Part shown: positions 1 through 11,660 of the stretch, piece by piece
How the letters are laid out: each line of letters starts with the position of its first letter
Numbering within the stretch: position 1 is the stretch's first letter
Assembly: GCA_026315105.1 (NCBI GenBank)
Contig: CM048748.1
Location: 26,362,078 to 26,426,077 of the forward strand
Direction: 5' to 3'
Source: Locusta migratoria
Taxonomy: Eukaryota; Arthropoda; Insecta; Orthoptera; Acrididae
DNA: 64,000 bases
Translations under genes and position numbers: made by a program
The notes under the pieces: model-generated
Database searches by the model: none
The model's input: only the letters and a program-made list of their open reading frames with translations
Told to the model about the DNA's origin: nothing

Positions 1-371
1 CAGAAAGAGGATAGAGGCTTTTGAGATGTGGTGCTACAGAAGAATGCTGAAGACTAGGTGGGTGTATCGCGTGACTAATGAAGAGGTACTGAACAAAATT
101 GGGAAGAGAAAATGAATTTCTGGCAAACGTTGACTATTAGAAGGGGTCGACTCATAGAACACATTCTTAGACATCAAGGAATCGTCAATTTAGCGTCGTA
201 GGGATGTGTGTGGGGTAAAAATCGCAGAGGGAGACAGAGAGACGCCTATAATAAGTAGATTCAAATTGATGTAGGTTGCAGGTCTTACGAGGAGATGAAG
301 AGGCTTGCTCAGGATAGAGTAGGGTGGAGAGCTGCATCAAACCAGTCTCCGGACTGAAGACAACAACAACC
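1..371 (+). mobile_element. RTE-like LINE, 3' end fragment
   Basis: This is the 3' tail of a non-LTR retrotransposon whose body lies off the left edge. The broken reading frame encodes AFEMWCYRRMLK, then VTNEEVLNKIG, the C-terminal region of the same reverse transcriptase found more complete at 38795-39733. The end matches the other copies: a CAGTCTCCGGACTGAAGAC box followed by a short CAA repeat, the kind of tail used by RTE-clade elements. Stops and frameshifts make it non-functional. The RTE assignment rests on resemblance of the C-terminal half to BovB-type proteins. Confidence 0.75.
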
Positions 372-436
372 TATAGTATTCGTGGTTTGTGAACAAGCAT
401 AGAAAACCAGGAAACGGCAACCTTCTCAAGAATATA

Positions 437-816
437 ACATGGCTGCATTGATGACATGATACAACTGGTACAACAATGTATTTTGGTAATCCAAGAGTCA
501 ACACAGTTTCAGCCGACCAGTTGCATAAAATAGTTTACATCTATAAACCTTTACCCAGGTTGACCTGTGTGTGGACATGCTCCAAAATTTTATATTGTGA
601 CTTTGTTTTAAATTTTAATCTATTGACATGGAGTCAGCCACATTTTAACAACTTTTTTAATGTGAGCTTTATTGTATCCTTCTGAAGAAGGCAAAATTAA
701 TTTTGCCGAAACCTGGGTAAAGGTTTATAGATGTAAACTATTTTATGCAGCTGGTCGGCTGAAACTATGTTGACTCTTGGATTGTTGTTCCACCGTTGCT
801 GAATTGCAGCCATGTT
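437..816. repeat. Inverted-repeat element (MITE-like) with hammerhead-like motif
   Basis: The ends AACATGGCTGCA (437) and TGCAGCCATGTT (ending 816) are inverted copies. Inside them, about 75 bp near 490-565 (starting AATCCAAGAGTCAAC) is the reverse complement of about 703-780. No transposase is encoded. The right arm carries a self-complementary stretch, GGCAAAATTAATTTTGCC (690-707), followed by GAAAC; this is one of the hammerhead-like motifs described in the findings. It probably lies in the last intron of the upstream P450 gene. Confidence 0.7.
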
Positions 817-1147
817 TAAAATTTTGAATGTATTTTGGCTTCATGAAATACTAAATTCCCCAAAATCAGAGGAAAAGTATAGTTCTGTACATTTAATATT
901 ATCTCTGTACCTATTTATGATAGAGATTATTCTACTCTAATTCATTGCTCATGATTCTGTAATTTACCCAAATATTGATGCACTTAAATACTTCACATTT
1001 TTACTGAATAGTTACCTATATTAATAGTAGAACAGACAAATAATTTGAAGTTCTTTACTGGCAAGCCCTCATATTTCTGATGTCACCTTCTTAAAATGGC
1101 GAGCATAAATGATTCGTAATTTATCAGACTTTTTTCGTGTGTTGCAG

Positions 1148-1314
1148 GTATGAGACTTGGTTTGCTGCAGAGCAGAGTGGGTCTTGTGAACATCCTCTCA
1201 AAGTGCAGTGTAAGGCCTACGGAGAAGACAACCAGGGATATCTCTTACAACAACAGAACCATACTGCTCTTGCCCACAAAGGGAATAGAGCTGAAATTTG
1301 TGAAACGAATTTAG
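1148..1314 (+). CDS. Cytochrome P450, terminal coding exon (upstream gene, partial)
   Basis: This is the last coding exon of a cytochrome P450, a heme-thiolate monooxygenase of the endoplasmic reticulum. A pyrimidine-rich tract and TTGCAG (ending 1147) form the acceptor. The exon starts with GT, which completes a glycine codon split by a phase-1 intron, then reads MRLGLLQSRVGLVNILSK and continues to LLLPTKGIELKFVKRI and a TAG stop. This matches the CYP6-type C-terminus just after the heme motif (Cys-Ile-Gly followed by Leu/Met-Arg-Phe/Leu-Gly): the L-helix and the beta-sheet end LxxKGGIxLxx. The heme cysteine exon is off the left edge. An overlapping longer frame (1137-1322) is a shadow. P450 assignment is firm; CYP6-like rather than CYP9-like is likely. 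Confidence 0.88.
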
Positions 1315-1331
1315 GAGATTAATTAACGTAA

Positions 1332-1337
1332 AATAAA
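1332..1337 (+). promoter_or_regulatory. Candidate polyadenylation signal of upstream P450
   Basis: AATAAA lies 17 bp after the P450 stop codon. More A/T-rich candidates, including another AATAAA, follow near 1398-1410, so the true cleavage site is not fixed by sequence alone. Confidence 0.45.
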
Positions 1338-2303
1338 CAGGAACTCTGACTGAATTACCTGTTGCTGTATCAGCTCATGTTTGTTCTAAAATAATTTATT
1401 ATAATAAATTTTAATACCTGGGAAAAAAAATCATTTTACACATTTACATTCTTCTACCCGTTAGAGATAGCTTTGCCAGTAATATGCAGTGTTTTACATA
1501 AGGAACGCCCAGTAATTCTAATTATGGCGACTTCCTGCATAGACAGTATCATTTCCAAAAGAAACAAGCTACATTTTTTTTAATGGATGTACAATGTTTT
1601 CCACTTCGTGTACTGAATGAAATTTACGGTATTTCATTTAATGGTTTAACTAACTAATTTATCCAAGAGTTCAAACTATCATTTGCATCGGTACTTCAAC
1701 TATTCGTAGCAAATTTTCTCAAAAAGTACATTTCTATGTGCGAGAAAAATGCGTGTAATCTTCACAGTAATAGGTATTCATGTACAAAAATCAAAATTAG
1801 AAAATTGCTGGATTTACCGTGGCAACACAAAAGAGTAGTAAACGTACAGAATACAAAACGTACAGAATACAGAGGACTATATTTTGAAAGTGAAAATGTA
1901 TGAAAACAGAGATGAACGTACAATTTTTGTCTGACCTGATTACCTAACGTATGTTAAGAAATGTGTCGAATAAATAGTTTCCAAAATTAGTATATTAACT
2001 TGTGAAGTACATTGCTGGTCATTATAACTGCGAATCCAAGAAATAAAGATTTATTGCGCATACTCAGTGCAGTAAGAACAAATGATTAAACTTGTAGTTG
2101 ATATTAGCATACACAGGATGAGAATTAAACACACATTCGACAACAAACAGAGACAACGAGCTTATTTGCACTTCAATTCTCAACAAGCGTTGACCGGATG
2201 TTTTCAATAGGTAAACAGACTATAGTCATTCATTGACTCGAGGGGGAACATAAAAGTTTAAAGTTATCGTTAGAAAGATGACAACGCAGATCCCTCGAAT
2301 ATA
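1338..2303. other. Intergenic AT-rich stretch, nothing recognised
   Basis: This holds the presumed 3' UTR and flank of the upstream P450 gene. No coding pattern, tRNA-like box or inverted repeat was recognised. Confidence 0.5.
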
Positions 2304-2612
2304 TCTATATCTATAAATGTGAATGTCTGTTCGGTGTACCCTTATCACGTCGGAACGACAAGACACAGAGACTCGCATACTTGTACAGTTACTAATTTAT
2401 ACCTGAGGAAGGTGTTAGGCACGGTTTTATAGCGATCTGATAGATATTTAGTAATTTTTAGAATATAACGCGAAATGCGGAACAATGATTCTTCGAAAAT
2501 TATATTTACTTTTTTTAAATGGTTTTATTGGGTGCATTGTTGCTTGAGGGTTGATAATGATAAAACGGTGGAATATATTGGGATGGAAAGTTATCGGTGT
2601 ATATAAAATTCT

Positions 2613-2652
<40 letters not shown>

Positions 2653-3225
2653 TGTTGTTGTTGTCTGAAGTCTCCCGCTGTACACCATAGCAGTTCCATG
2701 CCAATAGCTATAAGGTGGTGAAAGATAAGGTGGTTGAAAGTCGTCAAATTACTAAAAAATTCGGACTGGAGACCAGCGATGACGTTTGCGGCTCTATAGC
2801 AAGGAGGTTACGTACAGCGAAACGTGATGCCACAGACCATATCTTTCGTCTATGAGTGCGACAATGTCTTCAGCTCTTTCTCTGTAAGGATAAACATAAG
2901 GAAATATAAGAATAAATAAATAAAGCAGTAAAAAAGAAATTTCTTTTAATACATCTCTTTAAAAAGAAAATCGATTTGACGTTTCGCGCATTACATCAAG
3001 TGATCTATCTGTGATATTATTACAATCATTATTGTTGAATTTCTTGATTGGATTCTTCGAAACGAGTGCATTTTTACCTGAGATTTCTTATATATTCTCT
3101 GATAAACGTAGCATGTTTTTAGAAAAAAGGAGATGGACAAAGAAAGAGTGGATAGGAAAAGTACTAACTCAAGGTTCGAATTAATAAATAAATAAATACC
3201 TGGGCAACGCCGGGTTTTCAGATAG
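2304..3225 (+). mobile_element. Putative non-autonomous Helitron-like element
   Basis: The left end reads A|TCTATATCTATAAATG, followed by GAATGTCTGTTCGG, a start shared by many short arthropod repeats. The right end has a GC hairpin (CCTGGGCAACGCCGGG, 3199-3214) about 10 bp before GATAG|T. A 5' TC, a 3' hairpin, an end close to CTRR and insertion between A and T are Helitron hallmarks; here the last four bases are ATAG rather than CTAG. No Rep/helicase is encoded. A GT microsatellite (2615-2650) lies inside. The assignment is inference. Confidence 0.45.
2615..2650. repeat. (GT)n microsatellite
   Basis: About 18 perfect GT units, interior to the Helitron-like element. Confidence 0.95.
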
Positions 3226-3899
3226 TATGCATATATTTGTGATCGTAAAACTTTTAGATTAGTCGATCAGTTCACATTTTTGCACACAGTTGCATTTTTT
3301 ATGGAGAAATCTTTTATGCCATCTACTTTTCTGTGATGTTCAAAGGGATGGAGTGAAAAACAGGTGTAGGTCATGACCTACGTCTACTCCAGAATTTTTT
3401 TCTTTGTTGTATTTTAAAGCCACAGGTTGGGGGTCATAGTTCACGGAATGAATAAGGGAAGGGTGTAGTGAATTTCACGCTGGTAATTGATTTAGCAATA
3501 CGCAACACCTTTTACCAGAATAGTGAGAGGCTCGTGATTACAGTGTTGCCAACTCGTTTCCAAACATGTCCCTACATGAGGTATCAAAAATCCCTTCGTT
3601 CACCATGGAAGTCCCCACGAACCAAAAACTTTAAAAAAAATTATATTGCCCCCTTTATTAACATTATTGTACAGTGAAAAGTTACAGTTTTGAAATAAAA
3701 ATACTTTCATTCTGCATCACCTTTGAGAAAAGTCCCTACGTTTTGCAAAGAGATAGGAAATCCGTCCCTACAGTTTAGAAAAATGAATCAAAAGTCCCTA
3801 CGCGTGGGGACAAGTCCCTACGGTTGGAAACAATGGCGTGGTAACATATAAAAGCCGTTGTAGAGAAAATCAGATAATTTCCTAATGTGCAGACGCCAA

Positions 3900-6240
3900 C
3901 ATGTTACAGCTTAACATAGTGCTTGTGCTAGATTGTGCACAGTGTCACGTACAAGAGAGGAATAAAAAGAATATTGCCAAGTATCAAGTAGTGGACTCTG
4001 AAGGACTCAGAATTAAAAAGGAAGTTCAAAATAAAAGTTCTGCAAGAGGTATTGCCACTGCAAGGAGTAAAGACCTAGTGAGAAACAAATAGTGATGCCA
4101 TTCGGAAAGTAGTAAAAGGTGCTTGGCAAAATATCGGGGAAAGGGCCACCTGTAGACAGAGACCTGGTAATGTAACGATGAGCTCAAAGATGCAATCAAG
4201 GCAAAAAGGTGTACCAAAATACCACGACATTGATTTGGCTCAGAAAATGATTGGAAGAATTACAGACAGGCAAATATAACCGCTACAAGGCCACGAAAAA
4301 TGCAAAGGCAGCTGCATGGAATAAGCTAATTGAAGACCTAGAGTCAACTAAAACAAGTGCTGTGATCTTTAGAATTGCTAGAGAAAGAGACAAGGCAACA
4401 AAACATTTTACCCACGTCAGACAAATACAGAATTAAGGGGGACTGGTGCTCAAAGAGGAATGCAGTATTAAGAAAAGATGAGAGCAATATTTTGAATATG
4501 TGCTTAATAAAGATAATCGAAGATCATTTTTTGACAAGGGTATGCCCTCCCAGAACATGTTAATGGGTATAACGAGAGAAGTTGTAACAACTGTGAAGAA
4601 AATGAGAAGTAGAAAAGCTCCGGATCATGATGAAATCCCTGTTGAAGCTTGGTGTCTCATTGAGAAAGTGTTGGATATGCTATGGGACTTGATGTGACAG
4701 ATATCAGGAAGAAGGGATGTCGGATGAATGGAGACACACTGCAGTGATCCCCTTATTCACGGAGTAGGGTGACATTCATGATTGTGGTAGCTACAGGAGA
4801 ATAAAACCTGTGGAGCATACTGTGAAAATCTAGGAGAAGATATTAGAAAGGCGGCTCCAAAAAGAAACAGGAATAGTGGATGGAGAGTTCGGATTCATCC
4901 GGGGAGAAGAACAACGGACACAATTTATGCTTTCAGACAACTAATGGAGAGACATAGGGAGAAGCAGAGGGAACTGCATATTGTCTTTATAGACCTAGAA
5001 ATAAGACTTATGACAATGCGCCACGGCAAAAAATCTGGAGGTACATGAGAGAGAGAGAGAGTGTGTGTGTTTTGGTACTTGTTATCCAGAACATGTATAA
5101 TGGTGCCAGAATGCAAGTGAGAAGCACTAACAGAATGGATACCAGTGAAAGTTGGGTTGCCTCGAGGATCTGCGCTGAGCCCATATATCTTCAATCTGGT
5201 CGCCGATGTATTATCGGAAGAGGTTAGAGAATAAGTTACTTACCAGCCGCGGTGGCTGAGGGGACTGAGGCGCTCCAGTCACGGTCTGCACGGCCACTAC
5301 GGTCGGGGGTTCGAATCCCCCCTCGGGCATGGATATTTGTGCCGTCCTAGTTCGTAAGTAGTTCATAAGTAGTTTGTAAGTTTAGGGACTGATGACCCCG
5401 TAATTAAGTCCCTTAAGCTTAACAAACATTTGAACATTTGAATAAGTTACTTGGTGTATTATGTACGCAGATGAATAGTTATGTAGCATCAACAAGGATG
5501 AGCTGGAAATGAGACTGGAGATATGGAGAAAAGTTTTGGTACTCACAGGAATGAAAATCAATAGGAAGAAAAAGGAGTACATGTGCCTAGGAGGAGAAGG
5601 GAAAGAACCAATTCAGTTGGAAGGGGAAGACTTAGAGAGTCGATAGCTTTAACTACTTAGGATCAAGTGTCCAGCGATTGCAATTCTGACATAGTAGTAA
5701 CCCATGGAGTACAGGTAGGGTGGATGAACTGGAGAAGTACGTCAGGTGTATTGCGTGACACAAGAATAAACCTGAAGACTAAAGGAATGGTGTATAAGTC
5801 AGTAGTGAGGCCTGCAATTATTTATGGAGCAGAGTCATGGGCACCAACTAAGGCGCAATGTAAGGCAATGTACGTGGCTGAAATGAAAATTTAAAGACCA
5901 ATTTGTGGTGTCACCAGAGCCGAAAGGATTAGAAATGAGAGAAGTGTTAAAGTGACGGAGCTATCAGAGAGGGTTCAAGAGAGAAGCTCACAGTGGTATG
6001 GACACGTCATGAGAAGGGTCGACACTTACGTTGGCAAGAGGAGGACAGCAATAGTAGTGGAGGGTGACAGAGGAAGAGGGAGACCAAGAAGCAGCTGGAG
6101 AGACTGTGTACGTGAAAATGTCAGGGAGGAACATCTAAGGGAAGAAGTTGTATGCGACCGAGGAAAACGAAGAAACTTGTCAGGCGCGCTGACCCCAGTT
6201 AGTGGGAAAAGACGAAGCAAAAGTAGTAGTAGTCTTCTGA
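3900..6240 (+). mobile_element. RTE-like LINE remnant, interrupted by a SINE
   Basis: A decayed non-LTR retrotransposon reads left to right in broken frames. Recognisable pieces are WTLKDSELKRKFK (about 3990), KYNRYKATKNAKAAAWNKL (4269), the RT entry segment SRKAPDHDEIPVEAW (about 4609), the fingers segment around YRRIKPVE (4790), a late palm piece KGMVYKSVVRPAIIYGAESW (5785) and the tail GRPRSSWRDCVRENV (6084). Many stops and frame changes mean it is dead. A tRNA-type SINE sits at 5242-5439 with a perfect 13-bp duplication of its target. It differs in sequence from the other RTE-like copies here, so it is probably another subfamily. Confidence 0.75.
5242..5439 (+). mobile_element. tRNA-derived SINE (main family), 13-bp TSD
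   Basis: The tRNA-like head has an A box around GGTGGCTGAGGGGACTGAGG and a B box in GGGTTCGAATCCCCC; the body ends ACAAACATTTGAACATTT. The 13-bp target duplication GAATAAGTTACTT lies at 5229-5241 and 5440-5452. It is inserted inside the RTE-like LINE, so the LINE is older. Confidence 0.93.
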
Positions 6241-6479
6241 AACCGTCATTCAAATAGAAACTTCCGGATTCCTCAGCCGGACAACGTGGCACCCCTTGAA
6301 TGGTTCTAGCCCAGAACTACTATTTTCGTATTTTTATTGGCGGAAAAGTTAGTTGTGTTGCATACTCTCCAGAATGCCATTTTTTTAGTCGTAACGGTGT
6401 TGTTTTATTTTAACCAGAGCTTGCATTTATCGCGAATCTTTAGTTCAGTGCAAAGCTCCTAGTGATAGGAAAAAAGCGC

Positions 6480-7763
6480 AGGTGACTCCCGTGTATAAGA
6501 AAGGAAAGAGAACTGACCCAAACAATTACAGGCCAATATCGTTGACATCAGTTTCATGTAGAATTTTAGAGCATATTCTCAGTGCGAATATAGTAAATTT
6601 TCTTGAAACGGAAAAGCTTCTTTCTATGAATCAGCACGGGTTTAGGAAACATCGTTCATGTGAAACTCAGCTTGCCCTTTTCTCACATGACATCTTGCGA
6701 GCCATGGACGAAGGGCAACAGGCGGATTGTTTTTCTCGCCTTCAAAAAGGCGTTGGACGCGGTGTCACACTGCAAACGAAGATACGAGCATATGGAATAG
6801 GTTCACATATTTGTGACTGGCTGAAAGACTTCCTAAGTAATAGAACTCAGTACGTTGTTCTCGACGGCGAGTGTATTGTCAGGCGTGCCCCAGGGGAGTG
6901 TGATAGGACCGCTGTTATTTACTATCTCTATAAATGATCTGATGGACAGAGTAACTTGTGATAGGAGGCTCTTTGCTGATGATGCTGTGGTGTATGGGAG
7001 GGTGTCGTCTTTAACTGACTGTAATAGCATACAGGATGACTTAGACAATATTTCTAGTTGGTACGAAGAATGGCAGTTAGCTCTCAATGTAGAAAAATGT
7101 AAGGTGATGCGCATGAGTAGAAAAAACAATCCCATAATGTTCGAATACAGCATTAGTAGTGAGCTTCTTGATGCTGTCTCGTCGTTCAAATATCTAGGCG
7201 TAACATTGCAGAGCGATATGAAATGGAACGAACATGTAAGGACATTTGTGAGTAAGGCGGACAGCCGACTTCGGTTTATTGGTAGAATTTTGGGAAGATG
7301 TACTTCACCTGTAAAGGAGACCGCGTATAAAACGCTTGTGCGATCACGTCTTGAGTATTGGTCAAGTGTTTGGGACCCGCAGCAGATCAGTTTAAAGGAA
7401 GACATAGAGGCAGTTCAGAGGCGAGCAGCTAGATTTGTTACTGATAGGTTCGACCAATGCGCGAGTGTCACGGAAATGCTCCGGCAACTCAATTGGGGAT
7501 CGCTGGAAGAAAGACGACGTTCTTTTCGTGAATTTCTGTTGAGTAAATTTATAGGGCCGGAATTTGAAGCTGAGTGTAGTACGATCTTGCCGCCGCCTAC
7601 TTAAATTTTACGTAAAGATCACTAAGCCAAGATAAGAGAAATTAGGTCACGTTTTCCTCGTTCTATTTGGGAGTGGAATAGGAAAGGAAATCCCTAGTAG
7701 TGGTACAGTGTACCCTCCGCCACGCACCTTACGGTGAATTGCGGAGTATGTATGTAGATGCAT
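6480..7763 (+). mobile_element. CR1/L2-like LINE, reverse transcriptase 3' half
   Basis: Two overlapping frames (6482-6937 and 6855-7604) encode a non-LTR reverse transcriptase: NNYRPISLTSVSCRILE, NQHGFRKHRSCETQLALF, then GVPQGSVIGPLLF and the catalytic LFADDAVVY, followed by LNVEKCKVMRMSRK, FKYLGVTLQSDMKWNEHV and the thumb region VQRRAARFVTDRF. One frameshift near 6860-6930 separates the halves. After the stop the tail continues with GTACCCTCCGCCACGCACC and ends in TATGTATGTAGATG. The 5' half (endonuclease) is missing. Catalytic residues are present, but the frameshift makes this copy inactive. Confidence 0.88.
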
Positions 7764-7765
7764 TA

Positions 7766-8594
7766 CCCGCTCACTTTACAATAGCCGTTTTAGCCGACGG
7801 CGCTGCGAACAGTTGACGTGTTCTGCTATCGGTTGTTTCGAATGGCGCATGAGCTGTATAACTACACCGAACTGAAATGTAACATGGTTCCTGAACCGAA
7901 CTTAGTAAATGTGCAGAAGGAGAAATAAATGTACACTCTGTTGACTCATTCTTGTACATAAAAACAATGGAAATTGAAACATGTCAACTGAATGTGTGTT
8001 GTCATGTTCCACTTTGTTTTATTCATTACTCTAAAGTGTTTCTCCGCTATTAATATTGTCTGTTTGTATGTTAATTATTTTATTCCTTTATTAATGATCA
8101 ATATCCCACGTTTATATATGTTTACACCCATGTGATTGAACTTGTGTGTTCGTATCAATGTGGAAGGTTGCTTTTGACTTGACTGACTGCCACGCAGTGA
8201 CTTACAGTCGCCGCCTAGCGCTTTAGGCCTCATTTACTTTAGTTAACAACGCATGGCTTCGTACGTCGTCTGCACTGGCGTCTGCTGGGTGGCCAGAGAC
8301 AAGCTTACTTGGCAAGATGGCGAGGTGGCCTTAGTGTAGTACCAACATAATCATGGACGAAAGAGGTGACAAGAGACCTCTCTAGAGCTCTAATAGGGGT
8401 ATTATCTTCTTCAGGTAGCGAGGGTTAGTACACAGTAGGCTCTGAACGCACCCTGCATAGCTTTTGAGCGCGCCCTACATCCGGTGCGTGGAGTGGAAGG
8501 CTTTTCGCGTGGCCTGAGGCTAGACTCCTGCTGCGACCGCCGTAGTAAATACATCGTCGAATCATGCTAATGGAATGGCGTGCTGTTAGAACTT
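7766..8594. other. Unassigned stretch
   Basis: No coding exon or recognised repeat. A more GC-rich segment (8200-8560) follows the AT-rich 7970-8160 segment; its nature is unknown. Confidence 0.4.
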
Positions 8595-9300
8595 TTTGTT
8601 CGTGATCAGGCAATCTTGGTTTATCAGTGATAGTTTTTCTTGAGTAATTCTTTCTCTATGCGAGGCGAAATGTTTAATTCACACAACTCGAGTAATTCAG
8701 TGTAAATTTAGTATTCGTATTTACAATCCGGCTATGATTTTTGCGTCCGGTCATCTCAAGTTAGAATACACGTGTGTGGCCTTTTTGTAATCTTAGCATG
8801 TTTGAATTTCCTTCCTATTTTTAACTAACATTTCTGTGTGGCGTGTGTATCCTTGAGTATGCTAAATTTTTCTCAGATTTTTCTGAATTTATTCCGTCTT
8901 TCCTGTCTTGGTATGACAAATAGCTTCGTTTGGCATGCTGTTTGGCCTTTACTTTCATTGTGATCAGTCCTGGTTTTCGTGATAGTTTTTTTGAGTAATT
9001 CTTCGCCAACTAGGGCAAAGTGTTTCTTAATTTTCAGAACTCGAGTAAATTCAGTGTAGATTTATTATTTGCATTTTCATTCTAGTGATAATTGTGTGTC
9101 CGATTTTGCTCCAGTTAGAATACACATGTGTGGCCTTAAGCCTTTGTGTAAACCTAGTGTGTTTGAATTTTCTTTCTGTTTATAACTGACTTTTCACATC
9201 GTTACTGTATCTGTGAGTATGCTAAATATTTCTCAGATTTTCTTTTTTGATTCCGTGTTTCCTGTCTTGTATGACCGATTGCACCATGTGCTTTCGTAGC
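8595..9300. repeat. Diverged tandem duplication, unit about 355 bp
   Basis: Two successive copies share GTGATCAG, GATAGTTTTT, GAGTAATTCTT, ACTCGAGTAA, TTAGAATACAC and GAGTATGCTAAAT in the same order, offset by 351 to 360 bp (for example GAGTAATTC at 8642 and 8993, TTAGAATACAC at 8761 and 9115). A weaker third copy may begin near 9330. Not protein coding in any frame. Confidence 0.75.
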
Positions 9301-11497
9301 AGTCATTACTTCCTCCTTCAGTCATGGTTTCGTTAATACTAGCTTTTTTATATACGAATTCTTCAGTGTGCTTTACTCGCTTATTCTAAATCAATTTCTG
9401 TTTGTAAATGTTATGAAATTCTGCGTGGTACTTAAGAACAGTGAGCCGCTGCCTCCCTGAACATGAGTTCGATTAGTGCACAGTTTAATTAATTTTGTGA
9501 TCAAGAAACCCGCCATGTCGTCAAGATGCCGCCGACGTTTCGTTTCGCCACTGCTTTCATGTGTTCCAGGATTGTAATGTACTGCTAAGCTTTATTCATG
9601 TGTCTGTGAATGAATGACTGTGCTTTCAGCTACCCATTGTGTATTTGAAAATTTCCTCCCACATTACCTTCATATTCATAAAGGGCAGAAAAAATTTTAA
9701 TACCGGCAGTAATTATATGTTTTAATTCACTTTTGTACTAGGTGTGTGCTTAATTTGGTATCCCACATTCATTTGCTTGTGATTTTACTGAATAGATTAC
9801 GATTTTAAAGTATCAAACCTCTGCTTTATGATTTCATGCTCCCCATCCCATGTTTAATTATCTATTCATTTATTTTCTTAACATTGATTTCGTGTTTGTT
9901 AAAACGTTGGCTGCTCCCTTAAGGAGTGAGCAGTTAAATTTCTGTTGTGCATGTACTCAAAGTAATTTAGAGCAGCAGTGAGCGTTTTAACTTACATTTG
10001 TAGATCTCAACTGCCCGAGGTTTTGCTTATTTTAATAACAGGTTGATGATCTAGGGGCTCAAAGGAATGTTCGGAAAACGTGTTCAACAAAAGTTCGCAA
10101 CACTGCGTGCCTGTTCCCCATGTAGTGAATGATTTTCGGCTATACCTGTTATATGCTTGTAGATAACCTCACATTCACTCTCGATTTCGAACTCAGTACA
10201 AACAATATTTTTGTTGACTGTAATGAACACATCTGTCTTTGCAATACACATTCCACTCTCCGCTGAATATTTCTGAACCTTCCTACGTTGGGACTCGGAC
10301 AACAGTCTGTCCCTAGGATTATTTGAAAGCAACAAATCTCTTGCAAAGCGGTAAATTCGGGAACTTTTTTCCTGATAGTTCTTGCACCCCGCGCGCGAGC
10401 TTAGCAGTCTTCACCAATTGCACCAGCCGCCCGTACGATCTAAGGATGTCCTCAGAACACAAGCGACAAGAGAAACATCTGCAGACCACTGCACCCTGCA
10501 CGTGATATGTTCAAATCCGAGTCACCACAATGTAGAACGTTGTTCAGACAATTGGAGATTGTGACAACAGTCAGTAATCGCCTCTGTTAAGCACCATCAG
10601 TGCTCTGTTATCTCGTTGTTTGATAAGACGGGAACAGCTGAAAGCGCGTGACGAGGCAGACAGAACACCGCGTTAAGTACTTCTGAAGTTAGCTGGAGTC
10701 ACGCCAGGGCATCGACCTGTAGTTTAAGATTTGCAACCGAGCTGAGTAACATGCTCCGGGTCGTCTGACGGATTTACAGTCCTAAGTAAGATTTAATTAT
10801 TATTTTAAGCACTTGTAGCTACCCCATCAGTAAATATCATTTAACTGAACACCCGTTGCAATGTTTTCAGTTTTTATTCAATGCTATAAATCAAGCTATA
10901 GACAAACAACAGAAAACCGTCTCCTGTTGTTTGTACTGTCAGTTGCTGTTGACTCGTTGTTTACTGTTGTTGTTAGAAGTAAGCGAGTTTATGTGGGTAC
11001 TTAGAGACACCGTTGTTGCGAAGAATAAATTAAAATTGTTACCGCATATCTTATAACTGGTAATTTGCCTACGTTAAAAATATGGTTCGGTTTGTCTTTA
11101 TTCTGAATGATTATCACATTCCAAATAGCAGTTTTGCTCAACATTCTTCCTGTTTTTTGTAATGTTTATTTATTTATTATTTTATTTACTTTTGATACGG
11201 TTTTGTTTTCTGGAGCGCAAATAATGTTTAAGGTGCTCCGACATGGGAACATGCGAAATGTAAAAAACATGAATTTTTAAGATTTATGCAACAAAAGCTT
11301 AACTGTGTCAATTTCACTTGGCTACTGGCGCAACACAATTCAGGGGCTTCACTTTATTTTGTACATTGATGAACATGGATCTTTTAATTACAATTTTTCT
11401 AATTTTTTATGTTTATCCAAAAATTAATTCGTTAAAAAATATGTATAGCGATGCCTATGGCAATTTTCAAGAATCTTCTCAATGATAAGTACATAAG
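9301..11497. other. Unassigned non-coding stretch
   Basis: Mixed AT-rich DNA with a GC-richer segment at 10370-10770. Short open frames here lack family resemblance. No RNA gene or repeat was recognised. Confidence 0.4.
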
Positions 11498-11602
11498 ATC
11501 AAATCAAATGTTCAAATGTCTGCAAATCTATCGGACCAAACTGCGTGGTCATCAGTCCGTAGCTTACAAACTACTTAAACCTAGGTAAACTAACCTACGG
11601 AC

Positions 11603-11660
<58 letters not shown>

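Noticed and set aside
1137..1322. Open frame MCCRYETWFAAEQSG and onward as a small protein
   Set aside because: It is a shadow of the P450 terminal exon, which is read in another frame with clear family resemblance and a splice acceptor.
6026..6292. Minus-strand Leu-rich frame suggestive of a membrane protein
   Set aside because: It is antisense to the RTE-like LINE tail at 5950-6240, which has clear family sequence.
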